DNA from: Nioella ostreopsis
GTDB taxonomy: Bacteria > Pseudomonadota > Alphaproteobacteria > Rhodobacterales > Rhodobacteraceae
Direction of reading: 5' to 3'
Assembly: GCF_004000255.1 (NCBI RefSeq)
Contig: NZ_RCIQ01000018.1
Span: 1-64,000, forward strand
Length of the DNA stretch: 64,000 nucleotides
This document shows positions 25,364 to 32,861 of the stretch, piece by piece. The notes under the pieces were generated by a model that made no database searches, had not been told where the DNA came from, and saw only the letters and a program-made list of their open reading frames with translations. Made by a program: the position numbers and the translations under genes. The stretch's first letter is position 1. Each line of letters opens with the position of its first letter.

Positions 25364-26106
25364 GCCATTGGCCCGAACATCTGAAAAGCCAGACCACCCA
25401 TGCGCGGCGCGGGGGCATTAGGCATGCGTTCACCTACGGGGTGGATTTCGTGCTGATCGACCCCGAAAGCCGTGACGGCCCCGCGCTGTTTGCCCGGAAC
25501 GGCGCGGGGATCTATTCCGCTCAGGACCGCCACCATGGCGGCGCACCGGGTAAGGGGCGCGGCGTGGCCTGGGCGCGCGAGGTGCTGGCAGAGCGCGGCC
25601 TGACCGACGCGCGCATCCTGCTGCTGACGCAACCAGCCTTTCTGGGCCGCGTGTTCAACCCGGTCAGCTTCTGGCTGGCCTTTCAGGGCGACGATCTGGT
25701 CGCGGTCATTTCCGAGGTCACCAATACTTTCGGCGACCGCCACAGCTACCTCTCGGCCCATCCCGGCTTTGCCGCGATCCGGCCGCAGGATGTGCTGGAG
25801 GCCGACAAACTGATGCATGTGTCCCCCTTCCAGGAGATCAAGGGCGGCTACCGCTTTCAGTTCCGCATCACGCCAGATCGGATCGCCATCCGCATCGGCC
25901 ATGAAAACGGCCCCGAGGGCGTCGTTGCCACCCTGACCGGCGCGCGCCGTCCGATGACCAACGCCACGCTTCTGGCCGCCGCCATCCGCCGGCCACTTGG
26001 CACCGCGCGCACATGGCTGCTGATCCATTGGCACGCGGCTCGCCTGAAACTGAAAGGGGCGGTCTACCGCCCCCGCCCCGACGCCCCCACCCAAGAGGTA
26101 AGCTGA
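25360..26106 (+). CDS. DUF1365 family protein
   Basis: A 248-residue DUF1365 protein. The family block FLGRVFNPVSFWLAFQGDDLVAVISEVTNTFGDRHSY and the downstream KLMHVSPFQEIKGGYRFQ are clear. The biochemical activity of the family is not established; it co-occurs with the preceding flavoprotein and with cyclopropane-fatty-acid-synthase-like methyltransferases. The start overlaps the flavoprotein stop by four bases (ATGA), and the stop overlaps the next start (TGATG). Confidence 0.88.
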   Translation: MSHWPEHLKSQTTHARRGGIRHAFTYGVDFVLIDPESRDGPALFARNGAGIYSAQDRHHGGAPGKGRGVAWAREVLAERGLTDARILLLTQPAFLGRVFNPVSFWLAFQGDDLVAVISEVTNTFGDRHSYLSAHPGFAAIRPQDVLEADKLMHVSPFQEIKGGYRFQFRITPDRIAIRIGHENGPEGVVATLTGARRPMTNATLLAAAIRRPLGTARTWLLIHWHAARLKLKGAVYRPRPDAPTQEVS

Positions 26107-27275
26107 TGCTGTTCCTGACCACCCGTGTGAAACGCGACTTTCTGGAAAGCTGTGGCCAGATCACCCATGGCAGCCTGCGCCTGCGCACGCCCGAGGGCGA
26201 GGTCTACGATTTTGGCCTTGGATTGCCCGAGGCGGAAATGACGATCCACGACTGGTCCGTCGTCACCGCCTGCGCCGCGAAGGGCGATATCGGCTTGGGC
26301 GAGACCTATCTGGCGGGGCTCTGGGACACGCCCTCGGTCGCTGACCTCTGTCAGGTGGCGCTGCAGAACATGGAGCGGCTGGAAAGCTTCGTCTATGGCG
26401 GCTTCTGGGCGCGCATCGGCTACCGGCTGCTCAACACCGTCATGCGGGCCAATTCCCGCACCGGGGCCGCGCGCAACATCCGCAAGCATTACGATGTGGG
26501 CAACGAATTCTATTCCCTTTGGCTCGACCGGGGGATGACCTATTCCTCGGCACTCTTTGCCGAGGGCGACAGCGACCTCGCCCGCGCGCAGGACCGCAAG
26601 AACGCCCGCATTCTCGACCAGTTGACCGGGGACAGCGTGCTGGAGATCGGCTGTGGCTGGGGCGGCTTCGCCGAGGCCGCCGCCGACAGGGGCCGCCGGG
26701 TGACCGGCCTGACCCTTTCGCCAAGCCAGAAGGGCTATGCCGATGCCCGTCTTGATGGCCGGGCCGAGATCCGCCTTCAGGACTACCGCGACACGCGTGG
26801 GCGCTTCGACAATATCGTGTCGATCGAGATGGTGGAGGCCGTCGGCGAACGCTATTGGCCCACCTATTTCGGCGCCTTGAAGGATCGGCTGGCAGACGGG
26901 GGCCGCGCGGTGCTTCAGGTCATTACCGTGCCCGATGACTATTTCGGTATCTACCGGCGCGGGTCCGACTTCATCCGCTCGCATATCTTCCCCGGCGGTA
27001 TGCTGCTGTCCCCGGCCGTGATCCGGGAGCAGGCGGCGCGGGCCGGGTTGCAGGTGGTCGATGATTTCGCCTTCGGGCACCACTACGCCGCCACCACCAA
27101 GGCGTGGCAGACCCGGATGGATGCAGAGAGCCGCCGCATCGCCCGGCTTGGCCTGCCGGAAGAGTTCCTGCGCGGCTGGCGCTTCTATCTGGGCTCCTGC
27201 ACGGCGGCCTTCCTGACAGGCCAGACCGGCGTCCATCAGGTGGCGCTGGCCCATGCCGGGGGGGCGAACCGATGA
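26106..27275 (+). CDS. Cyclopropane-fatty-acyl-phospholipid synthase family methyltransferase
   Basis: A 389-residue CFA-synthase-family enzyme. The SAM-binding motif is VLEIGCGWGGFAEAAADRGRRVTGLTLSPSQ near residue 180, preceded by NIRKHYDVGNEFYSLWLDRGMTYSSALF and followed by IVSIEMVEAVGERYWPTYF and YIFPGG-like IRSHIFPGG, all hallmarks of the family. It would methylate an unsaturated acyl chain of a membrane phospholipid using SAM. In the RpoE-linked operon context a UfaM-type role in furan fatty acid synthesis is as likely as cyclopropane formation. I chose ATG 26106, overlapping the DUF1365 stop. Confidence 0.88.
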   Translation: MLFLTTRVKRDFLESCGQITHGSLRLRTPEGEVYDFGLGLPEAEMTIHDWSVVTACAAKGDIGLGETYLAGLWDTPSVADLCQVALQNMERLESFVYGGFWARIGYRLLNTVMRANSRTGAARNIRKHYDVGNEFYSLWLDRGMTYSSALFAEGDSDLARAQDRKNARILDQLTGDSVLEIGCGWGGFAEAAADRGRRVTGLTLSPSQKGYADARLDGRAEIRLQDYRDTRGRFDNIVSIEMVEAVGERYWPTYFGALKDRLADGGRAVLQVITVPDDYFGIYRRGSDFIRSHIFPGGMLLSPAVIREQAARAGLQVVDDFAFGHHYAATTKAWQTRMDAESRRIARLGLPEEFLRGWRFYLGSCTAAFLTGQTGVHQVALAHAGGANR

Positions 27276-27820
27276 GCTATGGTTTTGCAGCGCTTGCCCT
27301 GACGCTTGTTCTTTGGCTCGCCTTCCGCGCGCGGTTCAGCTTTCGCCGCCAGACGCCAGAGGCCTACGCAAAGACCGGCCCCGATTTCGACATCCGCCGT
27401 CACCTCAACGGCCCCATCCATTGCGAGGGCGTGATCTACGGCCCGCTTGGCACTGTCACCTCGCGCTTTACTGCCGATATGCTGGGGGAATGGGCCGGGG
27501 CGACCGGCACGCTTGCGGAACATTTCCGCTACGCCGGCGGCGGCACGCAGGACCGCAAATGGTTTCTCAACGTGGCCAATGACGGAACCTTCACCGCCAC
27601 CGCAGACGATATCATCGGCACGGGGCGCGGCGTGGTCTCTGGCGCGACGGTGCGCATGACCTACCGGCTGAAACTGTCCGAAGACGCGGGCGGGCATGTT
27701 CTGGACGTGACCGACTGGATGTATCTGATGGACAATGGCGTGATCATGAACCGGTCTGAGATGCGCAAATACGGTCTGCGGGTGGCAGAACTGATCGCCA
27801 CCATGCGCCCCGCGGCCTGA
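27272..27820 (+). CDS. DUF3833 family protein
   Basis: A 182-residue protein with one N-terminal hydrophobic segment (YGFAALALTLVLWLAF) and the DUF3833 pattern: FDIRRHLNGPIHCEGVIYGPLGTVTSRFTADM, then a beta-rich middle, and the conserved end TDWMYLMDNGVIMNRSEMRKYGLRVAEL. Family function is unknown; it usually travels with the CFA-synthase-like operon. The start overlaps the methyltransferase stop by four bases, and the SDR gene starts one base after its stop, so the operon is tightly coupled. Confidence 0.88.
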   Translation: MSYGFAALALTLVLWLAFRARFSFRRQTPEAYAKTGPDFDIRRHLNGPIHCEGVIYGPLGTVTSRFTADMLGEWAGATGTLAEHFRYAGGGTQDRKWFLNVANDGTFTATADDIIGTGRGVVSGATVRMTYRLKLSEDAGGHVLDVTDWMYLMDNGVIMNRSEMRKYGLRVAELIATMRPAA

Positions 27821-27821
27821 T

Positions 27822-28544
27822 ATGTTCACTGGCAAGACCTATTGGCTGATCGGGGCCTCCGAAGGGCTTGGCCGTGCCCTCGCCGGGCTGTTGGCCGCCG
27901 AGGGCGCGCATATGATTCTGTCGGCCCGCAATGCGGACCGGTTGGAGGCGCTTGCCGCCACCCTGCCCCACGCCCGCGCCCTGCCGATGGACGTGACAGA
28001 CAGCGCATCGGTGCAGGCGGCGGTCGCGGATCTGGGCGAGATCGACGGGGTGATCTATTGCGCCGGGGCCTATGAGCCGATGACCGCACAGGATTGGGAC
28101 GTCGACCAGGCGCTGAAAGTGTCCGAGGTCAATTTCACCGGCGCCCTGCGCAGCCTCGGCCACGTGGTGCCCCAGATGGCAGACCGCGGCAGCGGCCATA
28201 TCGTGCTGATCGGCTCGCTCGCCGGGTTCCGGGGGCTACCGGGTGCCATCGGCTACAGCGCTAGCAAGGGCGCGCTGATGCAGCTGGCGGAAAACCTCTA
28301 CATGGATCTGCGCGGCACCGGCGTGAAGGTGCAACAGATCAATCCCGGCTTCATCAAGACCCGGCTGACCGAGAAGAACAGCTTCGATATGCCCTTCATC
28401 CTGTCGCCCGAGGACGCCGCCGCACGCACCCTGAAAGCGATGAAATCCCGCCGCTTCGCCACGTCCTTTCCGTGGCCGATGGCTGCCTTCTTCCGGCTTG
28501 GATCCGTCCTGCCCATCCGCCTCTTCCGCCGGATGCTGAGCTGA
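27822..28544 (+). CDS. Short-chain dehydrogenase/reductase
   Basis: A 240-residue classical SDR. The cofactor motif is LIGASEGLGRALA near residue 9, the NAG-type motif appears as YCAGAY, and the catalytic Ser-Tyr-Lys is in LIGSLAGFRGLPGAIGYSASKGAL (Tyr about 147, Lys about 151). PGFIKTRLT follows the active site. It ends the RpoE-linked operon and probably reduces or oxidises a lipid-derived hydroxyl or carbonyl group. The stop adjoins that of the convergent corA-like gene with no gap. Confidence 0.88.
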   Translation: MFTGKTYWLIGASEGLGRALAGLLAAEGAHMILSARNADRLEALAATLPHARALPMDVTDSASVQAAVADLGEIDGVIYCAGAYEPMTAQDWDVDQALKVSEVNFTGALRSLGHVVPQMADRGSGHIVLIGSLAGFRGLPGAIGYSASKGALMQLAENLYMDLRGTGVKVQQINPGFIKTRLTEKNSFDMPFILSPEDAAARTLKAMKSRRFATSFPWPMAAFFRLGSVLPIRLFRRMLS

Positions 28545-29480
28545 TCAGAGCCACTTTTTCCACTTGAACACCAGATAGCAGCCGACCGCCGAGGCCAGCA
28601 TCAGCGCCAGCGCCCCCGGGTAGCCCCATGGCTGCGCCAGTTCCGGCATCACCGCGAAATTCATTCCGTAGATCGACGCGACCAAAGTGGGCGGCAGGAA
28701 CAGCACCGCCAGAACCGAGAAGATGCGGACCGTGGAGTTCTGCACCAGGGTGATCATCCCGAGCGTCGCATCCACGGTCAGGCCGATGCGCGATGACAGG
28801 TAGTCGCTATGTTCCGACAGCGCCTCGACATCACGCAGCAGCCCCGCGATCAGCCCGGCCACCACCGCGCCCCGGTCGCCCGAATCGAAGAAGCTCAGGG
28901 CGCGTTCCAGCGTCAACAGCGCCAGACGGATCCGGCCAATCGCCTCGCCCTGCAACCCCACCTGTCTCAACGTCGCCTGCAACGCATCGGGGTCGCGCCC
29001 GGCATCGCCCGCAAAGACCTGCCGCGCGGTGTCGTCCAGCACCCGGCCAGCCCCTTCCAGTAGATCGGCCAGCCGCGCCACGATCTCTTGCGCCAGACCC
29101 AGAAAAACCCGATCCGGCGCGTCGATCCCGGCCGAGGACTGACCGGCCCGACCCGGATAGGTAATGAACGGGCGGGGCTGGTGATGGCGCACGCTGACCA
29201 GACGGTTGGCCGTCAGGATGAAGGCCACCGGTGCGGCCACCTGGTTTCCCTCTGCATTCTCACCGGTCAGCACCACGGTCAGCACCTCGGCCCCCTCGTC
29301 GCGATACAGCCGGTTGGACAGCTCGATCTCTTCCATCTCGGCAAGGCTCGGCACGTCAATCCCGAGCCCGGCCAGCAGCGCCACCTCCTCGGGTGTGGGC
29401 TGGAACAGGTCGATCCAAAGTGCCTGATCGGGCTCTGCCTCCTGCAAGGCACGGCCTGCACACCCATACGCCGTCAGCAT
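28545..29480 (-). CDS. CorA-like divalent cation transporter
   Basis: A 311-residue CorA/2-TM-GxN family protein. A large cytoplasmic N-domain is followed by two C-terminal helices; the signature GMN is in SIYGMNFAVMPELAQPWGYP near residue 280, and the C-terminus is the basic FKWKKWL typical of CorA. The family forms pentameric Mg2+ (or Co2+/Ni2+) channels. The start at 29480 has GGAG upstream on the minus strand. It is monocistronic between a convergent SDR gene and a divergent small-protein gene. Confidence 0.9.
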   Translation of the reverse strand: MLTAYGCAGRALQEAEPDQALWIDLFQPTPEEVALLAGLGIDVPSLAEMEEIELSNRLYRDEGAEVLTVVLTGENAEGNQVAAPVAFILTANRLVSVRHHQPRPFITYPGRAGQSSAGIDAPDRVFLGLAQEIVARLADLLEGAGRVLDDTARQVFAGDAGRDPDALQATLRQVGLQGEAIGRIRLALLTLERALSFFDSGDRGAVVAGLIAGLLRDVEALSEHSDYLSSRIGLTVDATLGMITLVQNSTVRIFSVLAVLFLPPTLVASIYGMNFAVMPELAQPWGYPGALALMLASAVGCYLVFKWKKWL

Positions 29481-29687
29481 GCGAAATCTCCGATCCTTGT
29501 CTGCCCCCGGAATGCCCAGACAAGTCTATCAGACTTCCCGGGCGAAAGAGGTCGCCAAATTTGCCCGCTCCCGGACCTGCCCCTTCCTGACTGAAAAAAT
29601 GATCCCCAATTTCCCTGCCCGCGCCGCGAACCTGCCACAAAGCCGGGCCACATTCTGCGGACCCGTATTATTGCAAGGAGACTAAGA

Positions 29688-29810
29688 ATGACCCTCTACC
29701 TGGCCTGTATTGCCACTGTCGTATGCTGCACCATGGGCGCCAACGCGCTCTACAAGTTCATCATTGCCCGTCGTGAAGACAAGGGCGACATCGCGGATGC
29801 TGTGGCATAA
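29688..29810 (+). CDS. 40-residue membrane protein, unknown function
   Basis: A short gene with a strong ribosome site (AAGGAG seven bases before the ATG) and its own terminator. The protein starts MTLYLACIATVVCCTMG and continues NALYKFIIARREDKGDIADAVA: a single hydrophobic segment with two adjacent cysteines, then a charged cytoplasmic tail. I do not recognise a family. Its translation signal, codon quality and the terminator 47 bases downstream make it a credible small protein. It is divergent from the corA-like gene. Confidence 0.65.
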   Translation: MTLYLACIATVVCCTMGANALYKFIIARREDKGDIADAVA

Positions 29811-29856
29811 GTCTGATGACAGCCACGCGCCACCGCGAGGCGCGAGCAGAGACATG

Positions 29857-29885
29857 AAAACGGCATCTTCCGGGGTGCCGTTTTT
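29857..29885. terminator. Terminator between the small membrane protein and AraC-type gene
   Basis: AAAACGGCA at 29857-29865 and TGCCGTTTTT at 29876-29885 form a stem with an A-run on one side and a T-run on the other, so it can terminate both converging transcripts. Confidence 0.8.
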
Positions 29886-29894
29886 CATTTCCCC

Positions 29895-30917
29895 TCAGGC
29901 GGCGCGGAAATCGCTCGGGGTTCGGCCGGTCCAGCGGCGAAAGGCCCGCACGAAGGACGAGGGTTCGGAAAACCCCACCAGATAGGCGGTCTGGTTGACC
30001 GACACCTTGCGCGCCGACAGGTAATCGCAGGCCATCCGCTGGCGCAGCGCGTCATGCACCCCGCCAAAGGTTGCGCCCTCTTCCTTCAGCCGCCGATACA
30101 GCGTCTGGCGGCTCATCCCCAGATCTGCCGCCATCTGGTCCATCGAGATATCGCCCTCGTGCAGGATCGCCATCAGCCGCGCTTCCACCTGCGCCCTGAC
30201 CGACCCGTCGCGCGACAGCTCCTCCAGCAACTGATCGGCGCGGCTGGCGAAGATGCCGAAGACATAGCGGCTGGTTTCCTCCCACTCGACCTCCAGCCAT
30301 CTGGGTTCAATGCGGATCGCATTGCGCGCCGCGCCAAAGCGCACCGGCACGCGATACAAGTCCTCGTAGGCGGCGGCATGCGGCGGGGCGGGATAGCTCA
30401 CCTCCATCTCCAGCGCGAAATCCGCCTTGGGGAAGCTGCGCCGGAACTCTCCGATGAAGCGGGCGAAGGCGGTTTCGGTCAGCGCCGGAAAGCTGTTGGG
30501 ATCGGGCCGGTTGTCGACAATCCAGATCTGGCCGTTTTCCGGGCTGACGCTATAGCGTTCCGCCCCGTTCATGATGTCGAGCTCCACCATCAGCTTGGCA
30601 TAACGATTGAGCTGTGCCATCGACTCCGCCATCGAGGCAGAGGAATGCACGATCAGCCCGACGATCGAGACCTCCTCCAGCCTGGTGCCAAGGCTGTAGC
30701 GGATGGGCAAGGCCCCGTCCCCGGTGGCTGCACAGGCCGCCTCGATCAGCGCCTTGTAGGCCCCGAGCGGCACCCGCGCATCCTGATCGGACAGGTCCAT
30801 GCCTGCCAGCCCCGAGGCCGCAAGCAACCCCGCCCGGTCCGCGCCCTCGGCCACCGCATAGTCCAGAAAACCCTTCACGATCCCCGCCGCCGCCGTCGGG
30901 CCTGTCGCTGCAATCAT
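29895..30917 (-). CDS. AraC-family regulator with arabinose-binding-type N-domain
   Basis: A protein of about 340 residues. The N-terminal 190 residues match the Arabinose_bd-type domain found in OruR/ArgR-like regulators (FLDYAVAEGADRAGLLAASGL, then LGTRLEEVSIVGLIVHSSASMAESMAQLNRYAKLM). The C-terminal 100 residues carry the two AraC helix-turn-helix motifs (ISMDQMAADLGMSRQTLYRRLKEEG and VSVNQTAYLVGFSEPSSFVRAFRRWTGRTPSDFR). The ATG at 30917 fits the family start better than the one at 30962, though no clear ribosome site stands before either. The target genes and ligand are unknown. Confidence 0.85.
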   Translation of the reverse strand: MIAATGPTAAAGIVKGFLDYAVAEGADRAGLLAASGLAGMDLSDQDARVPLGAYKALIEAACAATGDGALPIRYSLGTRLEEVSIVGLIVHSSASMAESMAQLNRYAKLMVELDIMNGAERYSVSPENGQIWIVDNRPDPNSFPALTETAFARFIGEFRRSFPKADFALEMEVSYPAPPHAAAYEDLYRVPVRFGAARNAIRIEPRWLEVEWEETSRYVFGIFASRADQLLEELSRDGSVRAQVEARLMAILHEGDISMDQMAADLGMSRQTLYRRLKEEGATFGGVHDALRQRMACDYLSARKVSVNQTAYLVGFSEPSSFVRAFRRWTGRTPSDFRAA

Positions 30918-31053
30918 ACCGTCATTCCAATCGCTGTGTCCCAGACCTAGCCGCGCTGGCACGAATTGCCAACAGGTTGGAACGCAAGGTCATGGCGAGG
31001 CTGCGGCCCCGGGCCTAGATCGCTGCCATCGAAACACCCCAAGGACGGCCCCC

Positions 31054-31221
31054 ATGAAATCCTGCCTGATCACCCGCCTGTCCCGGCGACGCTTTACCCT
31101 TTGGACCGACCCGCTGGCCGCCCTGCCCGGCCGGTTGCGCGCCGATATGGGCCTCCCCGACCCCCCCGCGCATCTACCGGTTCACCCCTTCCCCTTCCTC
31201 TCCCCACTCATGAAACTCTGA
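31054..31221 (+). CDS. Small DUF1127-like protein
   Basis: A 55-residue reading frame with AAGGA eight bases before the ATG. The sequence MKSCLITRLSRRRFTLWTDPLAALPGRLRADMGLPDPP has the arginine-rich start and L-x-x-LP-x-RLR-x-DMGLP segment reminiscent of DUF1127 proteins, which are small and linked to RNA maturation and phosphate or stress control in alphaproteobacteria. A proline-rich tail (HLPVHPFPFLSPLMKL) is unlike the family. It ends 13 bases before the next start, so the two may be co-transcribed. Confidence 0.5.
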   Translation: MKSCLITRLSRRRFTLWTDPLAALPGRLRADMGLPDPPAHLPVHPFPFLSPLMKL

Positions 31222-31234
31222 AAGGACATCCTCC

Positions 31235-31615
31235 ATGAACCCTGTCTTGACCTTCTCTCCCCTGCTGATCGTCGCCCTGGTCTCTGCCTGCGCCGAAAGC
31301 GGCGCCAACTACGCGCCGATTCTCGATGGCGAGCCGACCGCCGCCTATGCCCGGGATCTGCGCGCCTGCCAGACACTGGCCGCCAATCAGCGCCAGTTCG
31401 ACCGCCAGACCGCTGGCAGTGCCGCGCTTGGCGCGGGCGTGGGCGCGCTGGCCGGTATGGCTGATGACGACGTAAGCGAGTCCGAAGGCATCGCCGCCGG
31501 TCTGGTCGTCGGCGCATTGGTCGGCACCGCAGCCGGGGCAAGCGAGGCCAGCGACCGGCGCGAGGCCATCGTCGTGGAATGCCTGCGTGGGCGCGGTCAC
31601 AGAGTGGTTGGCTGA
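31235..31615 (+). CDS. Glycine-zipper lipoprotein
   Basis: A 126-residue protein with a lipoprotein signal (MNPVLTFSPLLIVALVSAC; lipobox Cys residue 19). A segment AARDLRACQTLA-like (AYARDLRACQTLAANQRQF) precedes two glycine-zipper helices (AALGAGVGALAG and GIAAGLVVGALVGTAAGA) separated by an acidic loop. Such proteins anchor in the outer membrane or interact with envelope helices. The C-terminus VVECLRGRGHRVVG is typical of this alphaproteobacterial group. Function is unknown. Confidence 0.8.
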   Translation: MNPVLTFSPLLIVALVSACAESGANYAPILDGEPTAAYARDLRACQTLAANQRQFDRQTAGSAALGAGVGALAGMADDDVSESEGIAAGLVVGALVGTAAGASEASDRREAIVVECLRGRGHRVVG

Positions 31616-31907
31616 CCCTCTCGACGGCACCGGACCGCGGCCCGCGAGGGCCGCGAAACCGTCCCTGATAAAACTGACGGGGTTCCCCTTGCCTCCGATG
31701 ATGACATTGACGAAGACGCCGCCCACCCCGCGCTCAACCGGCATCGCCACCCCGCAGCTTTCATCTTGGCCCAAATACCTCCGCCGGAGGCATCCCGCCC
31801 TCACCACCGATCCAGCTGCCAGTGATGGCACACAGACCCCGCGCGACGCCCCTGACATACGCGTCCCGTCCGACCCGGTGCGGACCGCTCTCCTCCCGCG
31901 CGGGGAA
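31616..31907. other. Intergenic region with TTTCATCTTGGC element, copy 3
   Basis: No gene is visible between the glycine-zipper gene and the caiD-like gene end. TTTCATCTTGGC then CCAAATACCTC lies at 31759-31781, followed by CGCCGGAGGCATCC as in copy 5. A G+C-rich segment precedes the twin TTCGAA hairpins. Confidence 0.7.
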
Positions 31908-31946
31908 GGGCCTTCGAAGGCCCTTTCAAAGAGGTTTCGAAACCTC
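31908..31946. repeat. Twin TTCGAA-centred hairpins, copy 2
   Basis: Palindromes GGGCCTTCGAAGGCCC (31908-31923) and GAGGTTTCGAAACCTC (31931-31946) sit between CGCGGGGAA and TTCCCCCCGC. Compared with copy 1 at 3886, both arms of each stem have changed together, so pairing is kept while sequence differs. Confidence 0.7.
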
Positions 31947-32006
31947 TTCCCCCCGCAAGCGGCAAGGTTTCGCGCCCGATCAGGTCAACTCGGAAATCTG
32001 AGTTTG

Positions 32007-32069
32007 GTCTGCACGCCCGGTGTACGGGGGGTGTACAGGGGGTGTACGCATGGCACCCCCCTCTTTTCG
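32007..32069. repeat. 11-bp phased repeat array, copy 3
   Basis: The array is nearly identical to copy 1 (same order of spacers GCCCG, GGGGG, AGGGG, GCATG) and ends CCCCCCTCTTTTC close to the stop codon of the caiD-like gene, in the same orientation relative to the gene end. It again follows twin TTCGAA hairpins, here by about 60 bases. Confidence 0.85.
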
Positions 32070-32075
32070 CGGGGC

Positions 32076-32861
32076 CTAGCGCCCCTTCCAGACCGGGTCG
32101 CGCCCCTCGGCAAAGGCCTTCGATCCCTCCAGCTGATCCTCAGACCGGTAGAGCGTTTCGACCGTCTCGAACTGGCTTTTGGTGATCTTGTTCATGGCGT
32201 CCTGGAACTTCATATCCTCCGCCTCACGCACGATCTCCTTGATCGCCGCATAGACCAGCGGTGGCCCGGAGGCCAGCAGCTCCGCCATCTCCCGCGCTTT
32301 GGCAAGCAATTGATCTGCCGGATAAATATGGTTCACGAAGCCCCATCTCGCCGCCTCTTCCGCATCCAGCCAGCGGCCCGTGAACAGCATCTCCATGGCG
32401 ATGTGATAGGGGATACGCTTGGGCAGCTTGACGCTGGCCGCATCGGCCACGGTGCCCGACCGGATTTCGGGCAGCGCAAAACTGGCGTGATCGGCGGCCA
32501 GGATGATGTCAGCGGACAGAGCCAGTTCCAGCCCACCCCCGCAGCAGATCCCGTTAACCGCTGAAATCACAGGCTTATTCAGTCCCCGCAATTCCTGCAA
32601 TCCGCCAAATCCGCCCTTGCCGTAATAGGCGTCGACCGGGTCGCCCTCGGCGGCCGCCTTCAGATCCCACCCGGCGCAGAAGAACTTCTCGCCACCGCCC
32701 GTGACAATCGCCACGCGCAGCTCTGGATCGTCTCGGAATTCGGTAAAGACCTCGCCCATGATCTGGCTGGTTTTCATGTCGATCGCATTGGCTTTCGGAC
32801 GGTCAAGCGTGACCTCCAGCACATGGCCACGGCGGTCCGTGCGGACGGGGTTTTCTGTCAT
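32076..32861 (-). CDS. caiD: Carnitinyl-CoA dehydratase / crotonobetainyl-CoA hydratase-like enoyl-CoA hydratase
   Basis: A 261-residue crotonase-fold enzyme. The oxyanion-hole segments KFFCAGWDLKAAAEG and NGICCGGGLELALSADII are clear. The start VLEVTLDRPKANAIDMKTS and the C-terminal block YRSEDQLEGSKAFAEGRDPVWKGR closely follow E. coli CaiD, which interconverts L-carnitinyl-CoA and crotonobetainyl-CoA. The start overlaps the stop of the ligase gene by four bases, so it is the third gene of an acyl-CoA dehydrogenase - ligase - hydratase operon. Substrate assignment is by similarity from memory and should be read as probable. Confidence 0.8.
   Translation of the reverse strand: MTENPVRTDRRGHVLEVTLDRPKANAIDMKTSQIMGEVFTEFRDDPELRVAIVTGGGEKFFCAGWDLKAAAEGDPVDAYYGKGGFGGLQELRGLNKPVISAVNGICCGGGLELALSADIILAADHASFALPEIRSGTVADAASVKLPKRIPYHIAMEMLFTGRWLDAEEAARWGFVNHIYPADQLLAKAREMAELLASGPPLVYAAIKEIVREAEDMKFQDAMNKITKSQFETVETLYRSEDQLEGSKAFAEGRDPVWKGR

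Noticed and set aside
31587-32564. 325-residue open frame across the 31.6-32.1 kb gap
   Set aside because: Reads through repeats and antisense to the caiD-like gene; no domain and no ribosome site.
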